In this document: positions 44,418 to 53,945 of the stretch, piece by piece
Layout: each line of letters begins with the position of its first letter
Position numbering within the stretch: the first letter of the stretch is position 1
NCBI GenBank assembly: GCA_016125095.1
Contig: WGMK01000006.1
Coordinates: 100,816-164,815, forward strand
Direction of reading: 5' to 3'
Source: Candidatus Hydrogenedens sp.
Lineage (GTDB): Bacteria; Hydrogenedentota; Hydrogenedentia; Hydrogenedentales; JAEUWI01
DNA length: 64,000 nt
Made by a program: the position numbers and the translations under genes
The notes under the pieces: generated by a model
The model's input: the letters and a program-made list of their open reading frames with translations, nothing else
What the model was told of the DNA's origin: nothing
Database searches by the model: none

Positions 44418-44589
44418 ATGTCGGGATTCTACCCCGACATCTTACGCGGCGCAGCCGCTTTGGTGTGAGCAAGACTTGCTTGCGCTTTTGCTGAGGGAGC
44501 ATGCTCCCAGCGCTTGCACAATTATCGCGGCCAGCCCGACGACGACGGGAGCTGTTCGCTCCCTTCGCAAAGCGGCAGCCCGCTGCCGC
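44418..44589. repeat. Run of four short palindromes
   Basis: ATGTCGGG/CCCGACAT (44418-44440, the same family as the 43990 repeat), GGGAGCATGCTCCC (44495-44508), GGGAGC/GCTCCC (44547-44563) and GCGGCAGC/GCTGCCGC (44572-44589) lie within 172 bp. The rest of the spacer to 44676 shows nothing further. Confidence 0.8.
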
Positions 44590-44676
44590 AGTCCAAGGCG
44601 GCTATGCCGCACGAAGATAGCCGACCTCCTCCCCATCCCCGAGAATCATCCCCATCAGCGGACACCCTCCCCCTCC

Positions 44677-46212
44677 CTATTCCAGCGGCCCGATATCGCC
44701 TCCGGGGAAGCGCTCGAAGATTTCGGTGGAGATATCCAGCAAGTCGCGGCGATAGTGCCGACCGCGCACGAGGAGTACCGGCTCGCCCGCGGCGTCGGTA
44801 GCGGCGTGAAACAGAATCAGGTGGAAGCGTTGTTCGTAGAGCCAGGCGTCCCAGCGGGACGCATCGGCGCCGAGCCCGCAGGCCTCGGCATCGGCGGCGG
44901 AGACCAGCAGCAGCAGTTCGCCCCCGGCACCGAGCACGGTGCGCGCGCCCGCGACGAGGTCGGGCAGGCCGAGCCCTTGCCGCATGGGGTGCGCGCTGAC
45001 CACGGCATCAACGTGCGGCGTGCCTTCGGGGAGTGGCCAGGTCAGTACAGCGTCGTACCGTCCGGCGCGCGCGGCGGCGCCTGCGGCATCCAGCGGCACG
45101 CCGATTACACGCTCGACGCCCGCATGGCGGAGCGATACGCGTGAGCGCTCGAGCCCCATGCCGATATCGTAAAACGTGCGGACGCCGAAGGGCAGATGGT
45201 CGGCCAGGCGCGCGCCTTCGCGTAACAGCGTGTCGCTGGGCTTATCGGGTTGCAGCTTTAGCAGCGTATCAAGCACGGCCTCGGCGCGGTGGCGATACGT
45301 GTGCTTGGCCAACACCTCGACGCGCGCGTTCTCGGCCAGTGTTTCACGCAGCGCGTCGTCCGTCATCAGCCGCTCCGCCTGCGCCATCAGGTCGTCGTCG
45401 TCGTAGCCCCAGTAGTGGCGACCTTCCTCGAAGAGTTCCTCAAGCCCGTTGGCGGCGGCATCGCGATTGGTGAACAGCGGCCGCCCGCAGGCCATGACCT
45501 CGAACACGCGCATATTCACATCCTGCGCGACGCTGCTGTTGAACACGGCCTTGCCCGAGGCCAGCGCGCGGCAGTAGTCCTCGCCGCCCAGCGCGCCATA
45601 CATGCCCACGTCGTAGCGCTCGCCCAGCCGCCGCATGCGCGCCACGCGCTGGCGGTTCACCTTGAAGAAGGCGATGCCCGCGAAGCTGAAGTCGTGCACG
45701 GGCGGCTGCTCCACGGGAAAATGGTGCGCGGGTGAACACCCCAGCGGCAGCCATTCGGCGCGCGGCACACCGCCTTCGCGCAGGTATTCCGCGAAGGCCC
45801 GCTGCGCGCAGAACACCGCATCGAAGCCGCGCGCCTGCTTGAACTCTTCCGGGTCGTGCCAGGTATCGACCGAGATATACGCCGTGGGCACGGCCACGCG
45901 GGCGATGTTTCTATAGCGCGGGCCGCTGCTATGGATGCCCACCACGAAATCCGGACGCCAGCCCTCCGGCAGCAGCGCAGCCAGTTCCAGGTAGTCGCCG
46001 CTGTCGCTGATGATATCGTTCGGCACGCGCCAGCGCACGGTATCCTGCCAGCCCTGCTCCGCCAGGTTTTCCAGCCGCAGGGCCGGGCCGACGGTGATGA
46101 CCTCCGCGATTTCGCGGAACGCGGCGATGTAGAGCGTCGTCCAATGCAGCACGTTTTCGCGCGCGAGCACGAGCACGCGCGAGCGTTCGGTGGACGGCGC
46201 TCCGCCGCTCAT
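44677..46212 (-). CDS. CgeB-like glycosyltransferase with extra C-terminal domain
   Basis: 511 residues. The first ~335 follow the CgeB/GT1-like plan (FVVGIHSSGP; WLPLGCSPAHHFP; MRVFEVMACGRPLFTNRDA; HYWGYDDDDLMAQAERLM). The last ~170 (from FYDIGMGLERSRVSLRHAG) look like a degenerate methyltransferase-type Rossmann fold (YDAVLTWPLPEG; LLLLVSAADAEACG). It may modify surface glycans. It starts 4 nt after the YhaM-like gene on the same strand. Confidence 0.78.
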   Translation of the reverse strand: MSGGAPSTERSRVLVLARENVLHWTTLYIAAFREIAEVITVGPALRLENLAEQGWQDTVRWRVPNDIISDSGDYLELAALLPEGWRPDFVVGIHSSGPRYRNIARVAVPTAYISVDTWHDPEEFKQARGFDAVFCAQRAFAEYLREGGVPRAEWLPLGCSPAHHFPVEQPPVHDFSFAGIAFFKVNRQRVARMRRLGERYDVGMYGALGGEDYCRALASGKAVFNSSVAQDVNMRVFEVMACGRPLFTNRDAAANGLEELFEEGRHYWGYDDDDLMAQAERLMTDDALRETLAENARVEVLAKHTYRHRAEAVLDTLLKLQPDKPSDTLLREGARLADHLPFGVRTFYDIGMGLERSRVSLRHAGVERVIGVPLDAAGAAARAGRYDAVLTWPLPEGTPHVDAVVSAHPMRQGLGLPDLVAGARTVLGAGGELLLLVSAADAEACGLGADASRWDAWLYEQRFHLILFHAATDAAGEPVLLVRGRHYRRDLLDISTEIFERFPGGDIGPLE

Positions 46213-46216
46213 GGGC

Positions 46217-47164
46217 CTACGCCTGCCGCGCCCAAATCACGCGCTCGATAAGCGACTGGTAATCGGACCAGGCCTTGCCCTGCTCGCGGGTTTCGCGGGC
46301 GATGCGCGACACGGCGGCCGCCTGGGCATCGAGGTTGTCGATGAGGTGCAGCACGATCGCCTCGAGGGTCTTGGGCTTCACGGGCGAGCCGAACTGTTCC
46401 TCGCCGTGGTGCGACAAGACGAAGTGCAGCAGCTCGAGCCGCAGGTGCTCGGGGAAATCCGGAATGGTCTGGATCTTTTCCGTCACCATGTCGCAGCCGA
46501 TCTGCAGGTGCCCCAGCAGGCGGCCGGCGTCGGTGTAGTCGGAGTAGAGTCCGTGGCTCATTTCAGTCAGCTTGCCGATGTCGTGGATGAACACGCCGGT
46601 CAGCAGCAGATCGCGGCTCACGTCGGGGTAGAGTTCGCACATGGTCTCGGCGATGCGGGCCATCTCGTAGCAATGGCGCACCAGGCCGCCCGCGAATTCG
46701 TGGTGCCATTTCTTCGCGGCCGAGGCGCGCGCGAACTGCTCCACGAAATCCGCATCGGCAAAGAACGCATCCACCAGCTGCTTGAGAAAGGGGTTCTCGA
46801 TGGTGCCCAGAATATCCCGCAGCCCGGCGAGATCCTTGCTGGCGTCGAAGGGCTGATTCACCAAATCGTCGAGCGTGTATTCATTCTCGCGCAGCGCCAG
46901 CACCTGATCGAGCTGCACCTGCAGCCGCTGCTGATAGGTGGCGACCTTGCCGCGCACGTTCACCACATCGCCCAGTTCGAACTGGTTGGCCGTCTCCACC
47001 GCATTGCGCCACATGACGCCGCCGATTTCGCCGGTCTTGTCTTTCAGCACCATGCCGAGAAACTTGCCGCCGTCTTTCTTTTCGCGCAGGTCCTTGCGTA
47101 CCGCGACGAAATAGTCGTTCAGCGTGTCGCCATCCTGCAATGCGTTTACGAATTGGGTCTTCAT
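46217..47164 (-). CDS. yhaM: YhaM-type 3'-5' exoribonuclease (OB fold plus HD domain)
   Basis: 315 residues: an N-terminal OB-fold RNA-binding part (about 1-95, VAVRKDLREKKDGGKFLGM) and an HD domain with metal ligands His154/155 (WHHEFAGGL), His164, and His194-Asp195 (FIHDIGKL), then LHFVLSHHGEEQFGSPV. YhaM in Firmicutes trims RNA and DNA from the 3' end with manganese. The match to this group is good, though other HD/OB nucleases exist. Confidence 0.88.
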   Translation of the reverse strand: MKTQFVNALQDGDTLNDYFVAVRKDLREKKDGGKFLGMVLKDKTGEIGGVMWRNAVETANQFELGDVVNVRGKVATYQQRLQVQLDQVLALRENEYTLDDLVNQPFDASKDLAGLRDILGTIENPFLKQLVDAFFADADFVEQFARASAAKKWHHEFAGGLVRHCYEMARIAETMCELYPDVSRDLLLTGVFIHDIGKLTEMSHGLYSDYTDAGRLLGHLQIGCDMVTEKIQTIPDFPEHLRLELLHFVLSHHGEEQFGSPVKPKTLEAIVLHLIDNLDAQAAAVSRIARETREQGKAWSDYQSLIERVIWARQA

Positions 47165-47205
47165 GCTGCTCCTGCCGGCCGGTTCCGCGGCCGTCGTTAC
47201 GGGTC

Positions 47206-48051
47206 TCAGGCGCCCTCGGGCGCCGGGGCTTCTTCGGCCGGCGCCTCGATGCTGGCCTCGGGGTCGCGCACTTCAAACAGAAACGCGCGCGATTCGGTCG
47301 TTATATGGCCCTCGAACGCGCCCCAGTGCACGCCGTACAGCCCGGCCTCGAGCGGCTCGTCGGGCACGATGCTCAGCAACAGGCCGGCGGGTTCGTCCAG
47401 GGGTTCGAGATGGGTATTCACGCGGCCGCTGCTCACCCATACGGGCACGTGGAAATCGGTGTTCGCGTCCACCTCCGGCGGCTTGCCTTCCACGCTCTTC
47501 AGGCGCGAAACCTGTACGTCGTAGCCCGGCAGTCGATACGCGATCATCATCGGCACGTCGCCCGGCGGCACCGTCAGCAGCGCGCCCGTCTTCGAGCCGA
47601 AAATGGATTCGCCCGACTCGGACAAGTAGCGCCGCGGCTGCGCACGCGTGAGCGAGGTATAGCGGTTGCCCCGGAAGAAATACACGCCCTGCGCCGAAGG
47701 CAAGGGCCAGAGAATCGCCTGGGTCATCTGCACCGTGCGCGGCTCGGGAATTTCCAGCTGCAGCTCCGCCGGGGTATAGCCGGTCTTGTGGAACTCCACC
47801 TCGAGATAGCCCGGTGGACAACTGAGGCTGTACTGCCCGCGCGAATCGGTCACGGCTTGCCGCCCGGTGCCGCGCACCACCACCGCCACGCCCGGCAGCG
47901 CATGTCCGGCGATGTCCACCACCCCCGCCACCGGCAGGCCATCCTCGGTGTAGGCGTCGCCCCGAAGCGAGGCATCGCGCTGGCAGCCGCCCAGCAACCC
48001 CAGGCAGGCCAGCGCGGCCAGGGCTATGCGTGTCGGCCGGACATGGGTCAT
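47206..48051 (-). CDS. Lipoprotein with carboxypeptidase-regulatory-like domain
   Basis: The ATG at 48051 gives 281 residues; an ATG at 48060 is also possible. A type II signal ends in the lipobox LLGGC, so the protein is lipid-anchored. A beta-sandwich of the CarboxypepD_reg type follows (ALPGVAVVVRGTGRQAVTDS; LEVEFHKTGYTP). The rest shows no known domain and ends in a Glu/Ala/Pro tail. It lies 56 nt after the ribosomal operon terminator and reads the same way. Confidence 0.78.
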   Translation of the reverse strand: MTHVRPTRIALAALACLGLLGGCQRDASLRGDAYTEDGLPVAGVVDIAGHALPGVAVVVRGTGRQAVTDSRGQYSLSCPPGYLEVEFHKTGYTPAELQLEIPEPRTVQMTQAILWPLPSAQGVYFFRGNRYTSLTRAQPRRYLSESGESIFGSKTGALLTVPPGDVPMMIAYRLPGYDVQVSRLKSVEGKPPEVDANTDFHVPVWVSSGRVNTHLEPLDEPAGLLLSIVPDEPLEAGLYGVHWGAFEGHITTESRAFLFEVRDPEASIEAPAEEAPAPEGA

Positions 48052-48106
48052 AACAGGCATGATACGCGTAGGGTTCCCGCGGTTGCACCCTGCCGCAGCA
48101 AGACAG

Positions 48107-48137
48107 AAAAAGCGGAGCGGCCCAAGGGCCGCCCCGC
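48107..48137 (-). terminator. Rho-independent terminator of the ribosomal operon
   Basis: On the minus strand a 12-bp stem (48137-48126 with 48123-48112, one G-U pair) with a very tight loop is followed by TTTTT (48111-48107). It lies 24 nt after the rplQ stop. Confidence 0.85.
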
Positions 48138-48161
48138 GAGAAAGCACGTCACGGAACGGAA

Positions 48162-48545
48162 TCAGTCTTCTTCCTGTTCCTGGTACTCGCCGAGGCCCAC
48201 CAACTCGATACGCGCCATCGCGGCGGCGTCGCCGTGGCGGAAGCCCAGGCGCAGAATGCGCGTGTAGCCGCCGGGTCGCTCCGAGAAGTGCGGCCCGATG
48301 GTGGTGAACAGCTTGCGCACCACCTCGTCGTCGCGCAGCTTGGCGAAGGCCGTACGGCGGTTTGCCACGGAATCCGTCTTCGCCAGCGTGATCAGCGGCT
48401 CGGCGAATACGCGCAGTTCCTTGGCCTTTACCAGGCCGGTCTCAATGGCATCATGGCGGAAAAGCGCGTTGGCCAGCGCCTTCATCGTCGCCTTGCGGTG
48501 CGCCATGTCGCGCCCGAGGCGTTTTCCTGCTTTGCGGTGTCGCAT
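48162..48545 (-). CDS. rplQ: 50S ribosomal protein L17
   Basis: 127 residues, beginning [19 protein letters not shown], the family signature; the extra C-terminal tail is acidic (QEQEED). It lines the exit-tunnel region of the large subunit. Its ATG overlaps the rpoA stop by one base (TAATG), so translation is coupled, and it is the last gene of the operon. Confidence 0.97.
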   Translation of the reverse strand: MRHRKAGKRLGRDMAHRKATMKALANALFRHDAIETGLVKAKELRVFAEPLITLAKTDSVANRRTAFAKLRDDEVVRKLFTTIGPHFSERPGGYTRILRLGFRHGDAAAMARIELVGLGEYQEQEED

Positions 48546-49588
48546 TACTCGGCGTCCTCTTCGATGTCTTCGTCGTCTTCATCAATTACTTCGGCGCGGG
48601 CCGGGGCCGGGCTGCTGACTGAAGCCAGCGCTGCGCCGGACTTCATGCCCAGCGAAAGGCCCATCGAGTCGAGCAGCGACACGATTTCATCCAGCGACTT
48701 CTTGCCGAAATTGTGGAACTGAAGCATCTCGCTTTCATCGCGCGACACGAGGTCGCCGATGGTGCGGATGCTGGCGCTCTTGAGGCAGTTGGCGGCGCGC
48801 ACGCTCAATTCGAGTTCTTCGACCGGGCGGGCCAGCAGGCGCATGAGCTCAGGGTCTTCCACGCCGGCGCCGTCGTCCGACGCCGTGGCTTCCTGCTCCT
48901 GCTTTACGAAAATGCGGAAGTGGTCGATGAGCAGCTGCGAGGCTTCCTCAAGGGCCTTTTCCGGGGTGATGGAACCGTTCGTCCAAATCTCGAGGATCAG
49001 GCGGTCGTAATCGATGCTCTGGCCGACACGGGCGTCTTCCACCAGGAAGTTCACCTTGGTCACGGGCGAGAAATTCGCATCGAGATAAATCGTGCCCAGC
49101 GGCGCATGCTCGAACTCGAAGTGCTCGGCCGTCACGAAGCCGCGGCCGCGCGAGACCTTGATCTCCATCTCGATCTTCGCCTTGGCGCTGGTCGCCGTGA
49201 AGATCACCGCTTCCGGGTTGAACACATCGACGTTGGTGCCCTCGAACATCTGGCCAACCGTGACCTCGCCTTCGCCTTCGTGCTTGAAGGAGAAGATGAG
49301 CGGTTCGCTCTGGTTCAGGCGCAGATCGCACTTCTTCAGGTTCAGGACGATATCCGTCAGGTCTTCCATGACGCCCGGCACGGCCGAGAATTCGTGGTTG
49401 ATGCCCTCGACGCGGATGGCCGTCACGGCGCTGCCCTGCAGCGACGACAGCAGCACGCGGCGCAGCGAATTGCCGATCGTCGTGCCGTAGCCGCGCTCGA
49501 AGGGCTCGACGCCGATCTTGGCGTGCCGCTCCGTCGCGCCGTCTTCAATCTTGATAAAGCGCGGAATTTCCAGATTGCTTGCAATCAT
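48545..49588 (-). CDS. rpoA: RNA polymerase alpha subunit
   Basis: 347 residues. The N-terminal dimerisation domain ([20 protein letters not shown]) starts enzyme assembly; the C-terminal domain ([38 protein letters not shown]) binds upstream promoter DNA and activators. An acidic tail of about 15 residues ends the protein ([12 protein letters not shown]). The rpsD gene that usually precedes it is absent. Confidence 0.97.
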   Translation of the reverse strand: MIASNLEIPRFIKIEDGATERHAKIGVEPFERGYGTTIGNSLRRVLLSSLQGSAVTAIRVEGINHEFSAVPGVMEDLTDIVLNLKKCDLRLNQSEPLIFSFKHEGEGEVTVGQMFEGTNVDVFNPEAVIFTATSAKAKIEMEIKVSRGRGFVTAEHFEFEHAPLGTIYLDANFSPVTKVNFLVEDARVGQSIDYDRLILEIWTNGSITPEKALEEASQLLIDHFRIFVKQEQEATASDDGAGVEDPELMRLLARPVEELELSVRAANCLKSASIRTIGDLVSRDESEMLQFHNFGKKSLDEIVSLLDSMGLSLGMKSGAALASVSSPAPARAEVIDEDDEDIEEDAE

Positions 49589-49645
49589 GTGGCGAATCCT
49601 CTCGTGGTAACCGAAACGAGCTAGGTCAGGAGGCCGCGGCCGCGC

Positions 49646-50035
49646 TTAGACGCGGCGGCGCTTGCGCGGACGGCACCCGTTGTGCGGAATGCTGGTGGTA
49701 TCCTTGATCAGGGTCACGGTGAGCCCGGCGGCCTGTACGGCGCGCACGGCCGACTCGCGGCCCGAGCCCGGTCCGTTCACCAGCACGCGCACTTCCTTCA
49801 GGCCCAGGTCCAGCGCCTTGCGGGCGGCCTGCTCGGCGGCCAGCTGCGCGGCGAAGGCCGTGCTCTTGCGCGAACCCGAGAAGCCCACCTGGCCCGCGCT
49901 CGACCACGAGATCACGTTGCCCTGCGTGTCGCTGACGGTAATGATCGTGTTGTTGAATGTCGCCTGCACATGCACCAGCCCAGAAGTGCTGGTGAGCTGC
50001 TTGCGCTTTTTCGGCTTGCGTTTTTCCTTGGCCAT
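49646..50035 (-). CDS. rpsK: 30S ribosomal protein S11
   Basis: 129 residues with the platform-binding core ([36 protein letters not shown]) and the basic end [10 protein letters not shown]. It sits at the decoding-site platform with S7 and S18. The N-terminus is Lys-rich, and 57 nt separate it from rpoA. Confidence 0.97.
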   Translation of the reverse strand: MAKEKRKPKKRKQLTSTSGLVHVQATFNNTIITVSDTQGNVISWSSAGQVGFSGSRKSTAFAAQLAAEQAARKALDLGLKEVRVLVNGPGSGRESAVRAVQAAGLTVTLIKDTTSIPHNGCRPRKRRRV

Positions 50036-50079
50036 GAAGGCATCCTCCTGTTAAACGGGTCTGGGGGCGGTGGCGCGGA

Positions 50080-50448
50080 TTACTTCTTGCCCTTCACGGC
50101 GACACGACGCGGTCCCTTGCGGGTGCGTGCATTGGTCTTCGTGCGCTGGCCACGCACGGGCAACCCGCGCTTGTGGCGCTGTCCGCGGTAGCAGTTGATT
50201 TCCATCAAACGGCGGATGGCCTGCGTGACGTCGCGGCGCAGGTCGCCTTCCACCTTGAAGGTTTCCTGAATCGTCGTGGTCAACAGGTTCGCCTGCTCGT
50301 CGGTCAGGTCGCGCACGCGCATGTCGGGGCTCAGCCCGAGCCGCTCGATAATCTCGCGCGAGCGCGTCAGCCCGATTCCGTAGATGTAGGTGAGACCAAT
50401 CTCGAGCCGCTTTTCGCGCGGCAGGTCTACGCCAACGATACGTGCCAT
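50080..50448 (-). CDS. rpsM: 30S ribosomal protein S13
   Basis: 122 residues ([21 protein letters not shown] start; [11 protein letters not shown] near the end). It contacts the P-site tRNA and bridges to the 50S head. The preceding gene is map, 114 nt away; this leader, where rpmJ and infA would lie, carries only a GGGGA-CGCGT-TCCCC near-palindrome. Confidence 0.97.
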   Translation of the reverse strand: MARIVGVDLPREKRLEIGLTYIYGIGLTRSREIIERLGLSPDMRVRDLTDEQANLLTTTIQETFKVEGDLRRDVTQAIRRLMEINCYRGQRHKRGLPVRGQRTKTNARTRKGPRRVAVKGKK

Positions 50449-50562
50449 CGAATCATTCTCCCGGGGAACGCGTCCCCACTTTCGCTATCGTGCTTGCATC
50501 CGTTGTCAGTGCGACTGGATGGTTATCTATATTCACGCCGCGCCGCATGGCGCGCGCCGTTG

Positions 50563-51354
50563 TCAGTGCATCGCTTCTATCTCGGTCCGCCGGCCCCACA
50601 CGAGGCTGTCGGAACCCGACAAAATCTCTCCGCCGTCTTCCCGCACCACGATGCTGTGCTCGAAGTGCGCGGCCGGCGTTCCGTCCGCCGTCACCGCCGT
50701 CCATCCGTCTCGCAGCACCTTCACCCGGTGCGTGCCCATCGTAATCATCGGCTCAATCGCCAGCACCATCCCCGCCCGCAGCTTCGGCCCCTTGCGCCCG
50801 GTGTCGAAGTTCGGCACCTGCGGTTCCAGGTGCATCTCGTCTCCGATACCATGCCCGACGAAGTCTTCCACAATGCCGAGACCCTCGGGGCGGCAGGTCT
50901 CCTCCACCGCCAGGGCGATATCCCGGATGAAGTTCCCGGCCTTCGCCGCGCGAATCGCGCGCGAGAGCGCCAGGTCCGTCATGTCCAGCAAATGCTGCCG
51001 CTCGGCGTCTATCGCACCGCAGGCATGGGTCACCGCCGCGTCGCCGTAGTAGCCCTTGTGGCACACGCCGATATCGACGCTGACGACCTCGCCGGCGTTG
51101 ATCTTGCGCGCGCCCGGAATACCGTGCACCACCACCTCTTCGACCGAGATACACGTGGACGCCGGAAACCCGTTGTAGCCCTTGAAGGCCGGCCTGGCGC
51201 CTGCATCGAGTATCACCTGCTCCGCCACCGCGTCGAGCTCCGCCGTGGTCACGCCGGGCTTCAGCACCGCTGCCACAGCCTCGTGCGCCCGCGCCACAAT
51301 CTGGTTCGCTTCGCGCAGCAGGCCGATCTCGCGCTCGCTGCGGAGGCTGATCAT
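50563..51354 (-). CDS. map: Type I methionine aminopeptidase
   Basis: Removes the first methionine from new proteins. The ATG at 51354 overlaps the adk stop as ATGA and gives 263 residues starting MISLRSEREIGLL. The five metal ligands (Asp in VSVDIGV and GYYGDAAVT, His in VGHGIG, Glu in AIEPMIT and the late FEHSIVV) are present. It carries no N-terminal zinc finger. Confidence 0.96.
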   Translation of the reverse strand: MISLRSEREIGLLREANQIVARAHEAVAAVLKPGVTTAELDAVAEQVILDAGARPAFKGYNGFPASTCISVEEVVVHGIPGARKINAGEVVSVDIGVCHKGYYGDAAVTHACGAIDAERQHLLDMTDLALSRAIRAAKAGNFIRDIALAVEETCRPEGLGIVEDFVGHGIGDEMHLEPQVPNFDTGRKGPKLRAGMVLAIEPMITMGTHRVKVLRDGWTAVTADGTPAAHFEHSIVVREDGGEILSGSDSLVWGRRTEIEAMH

Positions 51355-52034
51355 GTGCCGCACGCTACGTCCGGAGACGCCAAATACGATTCAATTTTCG
51401 CAAACACCGCGTCGGGGGTCTTGCCCTCGCCGCGCACGGTCTTCAACACGCCCTTCGCTCCGTAGAACTGAAGCAGGGGCTCGGTCTTTCTGTGATACAC
51501 CCGGATACGCTCGCGGATGACGTCCTCGCGGTCGTCGTCGCGCTGTATCAGGCGGGCGCCTTCACAAGCCGGATTGTCGCACTGCCCGTCCACGCTGGGC
51601 GGGTTGTACTCCAGGTTGTAAATGGCCCCGCACACGGGACAAACGCGGCGCGAGGTCAACCGTGACACCACCTCGTCGTCGCTGACTTCGAGATTGATGA
51701 CCAGATCCACCCGGCCGCCCTGCAATTCAACTATCTCATCCAGCGCCTTCGCCTGCGCCACCGAGCGCGGAAAGCCGTCCAGCAGGCAGCCCTGCTGGCA
51801 ATCCGCATCGGCCAGACGCTCGCGCACCACCCGCACCGTCAGTTCATCGGGCGCAAGGTGTCCGTCGTCAAGCAGGTGCTTAATCTCCCGCCCGACATCC
51901 GTCTGCTGCTCGATGTGCTGCCTGAAAATCTCGCCCGTGGACACATGGGGAATCCCGAGGGCGCGCTCGATCTTGGCCGATTGGGTGCCTTTCCCGGCGC
52001 CGGGCCCCCCCATTATCAATACATATCGTGCCAC
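51351..52034 (-). CDS. adk: Adenylate kinase, zinc-lid type
   Basis: Interconverts AMP, ADP and ATP. 227 residues with P-loop GGPGAGKGT (9-17), the AMP-binding region VSTGEIFRQH, DGFPRSVAQA and a lid with CPVCG and CDNPAC, four cysteines that fit a structural zinc, as in Gram-positive-like adenylate kinases. It lies 10 nt after secY. Confidence 0.97.
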   Translation of the reverse strand: MARYVLIMGGPGAGKGTQSAKIERALGIPHVSTGEIFRQHIEQQTDVGREIKHLLDDGHLAPDELTVRVVRERLADADCQQGCLLDGFPRSVAQAKALDEIVELQGGRVDLVINLEVSDDEVVSRLTSRRVCPVCGAIYNLEYNPPSVDGQCDNPACEGARLIQRDDDREDVIRERIRVYHRKTEPLLQFYGAKGVLKTVRGEGKTPDAVFAKIESYLASPDVACGT

Positions 52035-52044
52035 GTGGTTTGCG

Positions 52045-53379
52045 TTATCCCCTCCGGGCGCGTACGCGGCCCGATGAACCCTTGCCGCTGAAGCCCTCGT
52101 AGTGCCGCATGGTCAGGTGCTGTTCCACCTGCTTGATGGTGTCGAGCGCCACGCCGACGAGAATCAGCAGGCTCGTGCCACCGAAGAACTGGGCGATCAT
52201 CCAGTTCTGCACATCCATGACATTATACACAACCGTGGGCAGCAGCGCCACTACCACCAGGAACACCGAACCCGCGAGCGTAACGCGCGTCATGACCTTG
52301 TTCAGGTACTCCGCAGTCGTCTTGCCGGGGCGCACGCCGACGATTACGCCGCCGTACTTCTTCATGTTGTCCGCCATCTCCACCGGATTGAAGGTGATGG
52401 CGGTATAAAAGAACGAGAAGAACACGATCAGCAGCGCATAGAGCACGATGTGACCCACTTCCGTCGGGCTGGCAATGAAATTGATCAGCCAGGCGAGGGT
52501 CTCGTTCGTCACCGCGCTGCCCAGCATACCCGGAAGCATGAGAATGGAACTGGCGAAGATGATCGGGATAACGCCGGCCTGGTTCACGCGCAGCGGCAGG
52601 TAGGTGCGGGTGCCGCCCGATACGCGGCGACGCCCCACGGCGCGCGGATACTGCACCGGAATCCGGCGCTGTCCCGTCGTCACCATGATGGCGCCCGCCA
52701 CCACCGCCACCATGAGCCCCATGAGGATCATTGCGCGGATGGGATCAAGCACGCCGTTCCGAACCATGCTCATCATTGCCATGAAGGCCGAAGGCATCTG
52801 CGAAATAATGCTCGTAAAAATAATCAGCGACATGCCGTTGCCAATGCCGTGCTCGCTGATTTGCTCGCCCAGCCACATGATAAAGGCCGTGCCCGTGGTA
52901 AAGGTCATCACGCAGAGCAGGATGAACCCGATGCCGGGATTCGGAACAATCTCGGGACCCTGCTGCTGCAGGTACACCGCGATACCGATCGATTGCAGCA
53001 GGCACAGCACGATGGTGCCGTAGCGCGTGTACTCGGTGATCTTCTTCTGGCCTTCCTGGCCAGACTTCTGCAGCGCTTCCAGCTGCGGGATGACGGGAAT
53101 CAGCAGCGACAGGATAATCGACGCCGTGATGTAGGGCATGATGCCGAGGGCGAACACCGTGGCGTTGGTAAAGGCGCCGCCGGTGAAGATGTCGTAGAAG
53201 CCCAGCATGCCGCCGCCCTGATCCGCCAGCTGACGCGCGAGCGCCGCGCCGTCTACGCCCGGGGCCGGAATATGGCAGCCCAGCCGGTAGATGGCCAGCA
53301 TCGTCAGCGCGAAGAGAATCCGGCTCTTCAGTTCCGGAATCTTGAACGCGTTTCGGAATGCCTGGATCGGTTGAGACAC
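52045..53379 (-). CDS. secY: Protein translocase subunit SecY
   Basis: Central channel of the Sec translocon with ten membrane spans in 444 residues. A GTG start at 53379, 4 nt after the rplO stop, gives the usual beginning VSQPIQAFRNAFKIPELKSR; the frame further upstream overlaps rplO and is rejected. Visible are the plug region (GVDGAALARQLADQGGG), the N-proximal RLGCHIPAPG and the cytoplasmic loop PVQYPRAVGRRRVSGG. Confidence 0.96.
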   Translation of the reverse strand: MSQPIQAFRNAFKIPELKSRILFALTMLAIYRLGCHIPAPGVDGAALARQLADQGGGMLGFYDIFTGGAFTNATVFALGIMPYITASIILSLLIPVIPQLEALQKSGQEGQKKITEYTRYGTIVLCLLQSIGIAVYLQQQGPEIVPNPGIGFILLCVMTFTTGTAFIMWLGEQISEHGIGNGMSLIIFTSIISQMPSAFMAMMSMVRNGVLDPIRAMILMGLMVAVVAGAIMVTTGQRRIPVQYPRAVGRRRVSGGTRTYLPLRVNQAGVIPIIFASSILMLPGMLGSAVTNETLAWLINFIASPTEVGHIVLYALLIVFFSFFYTAITFNPVEMADNMKKYGGVIVGVRPGKTTAEYLNKVMTRVTLAGSVFLVVVALLPTVVYNVMDVQNWMIAQFFGGTSLLILVGVALDTIKQVEQHLTMRHYEGFSGKGSSGRVRARRG

Positions 53380-53383
53380 CGCC

Positions 53384-53893
53384 CTACTCCTCTTCTGCCT
53401 GCGCCGGAGCCGCGGCTTCGGCCTGCTCCGGGGCCGCGTCGCCGCCAAACGCCACGATCTCGACCGTGCCGCCCGCAGCTTCCACCTTGCTCTGGGCGCT
53501 CGGCGAAATCGCCTGCACCTTGAGCGTGAGCGCCTTGGTGATTTCGCCCTTCGCCAACACCTTCACACCGTGCTCGCGGCGCGGCACCAGGTGCATCTCG
53601 CGCAGGGTGTCGATGGTAATCTCCGTGCCCGCCGCGAAATGCTTCTCCAGCAGGTCCACATTGATAATGGCCAGCGGGCGGCGCTTCTGGTGATTGAAGC
53701 CACGCTTGGGCAGGCGGCGGTGCAGCGGCGTCTGGCCGCCTTCGAAGCCGCGCCGCGCATTGTAGCCCACGCGCGCCTTCTGGCCCTTGTGGCCCTTGCC
53801 CGCCGTCTTGCCGGTGCCTGAGCCCCGGCCGCGGCCGACGCGCTTGCGGTTCTTGACCGCGCCAGGCGAATTTGTCAGCTCATGAAGTTCCAT
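53384..53893 (-). CDS. rplO: 50S ribosomal protein L15
   Basis: 169 residues: the basic Gly-rich N-terminus (RVGRGRGSGTGKTAGKGHKG) is intact. The C-terminus is extended by a ~20-residue Ala/Glu/Gln tail (APEQAEAAAPAQAEEE) beyond the usual ~147 residues. The gap to rpsE is only 52 nt, so rpmD is not between them. Confidence 0.96.
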   Translation of the reverse strand: MELHELTNSPGAVKNRKRVGRGRGSGTGKTAGKGHKGQKARVGYNARRGFEGGQTPLHRRLPKRGFNHQKRRPLAIINVDLLEKHFAAGTEITIDTLREMHLVPRREHGVKVLAKGEITKALTLKVQAISPSAQSKVEAAGGTVEIVAFGGDAAPEQAEAAAPAQAEEE

Positions 53894-53945
53894 GATTACC
53901 CGATGTCCCTGAGTTCAATGCAGCCCTTGCGGGCGCAGATGCGTT

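Noticed and set aside
44131..45144. Plus-strand frame running from the repeat field into the CgeB-like gene
   Set aside because: Half of it covers palindromes and half is antisense to the glycosyltransferase; no ribosome site or motif.
50449..50562. L36 (rpmJ) or a short peptide in the rpsM leader
   Set aside because: The only short frame (31 codons) lacks the cysteines and basic pattern of L36.
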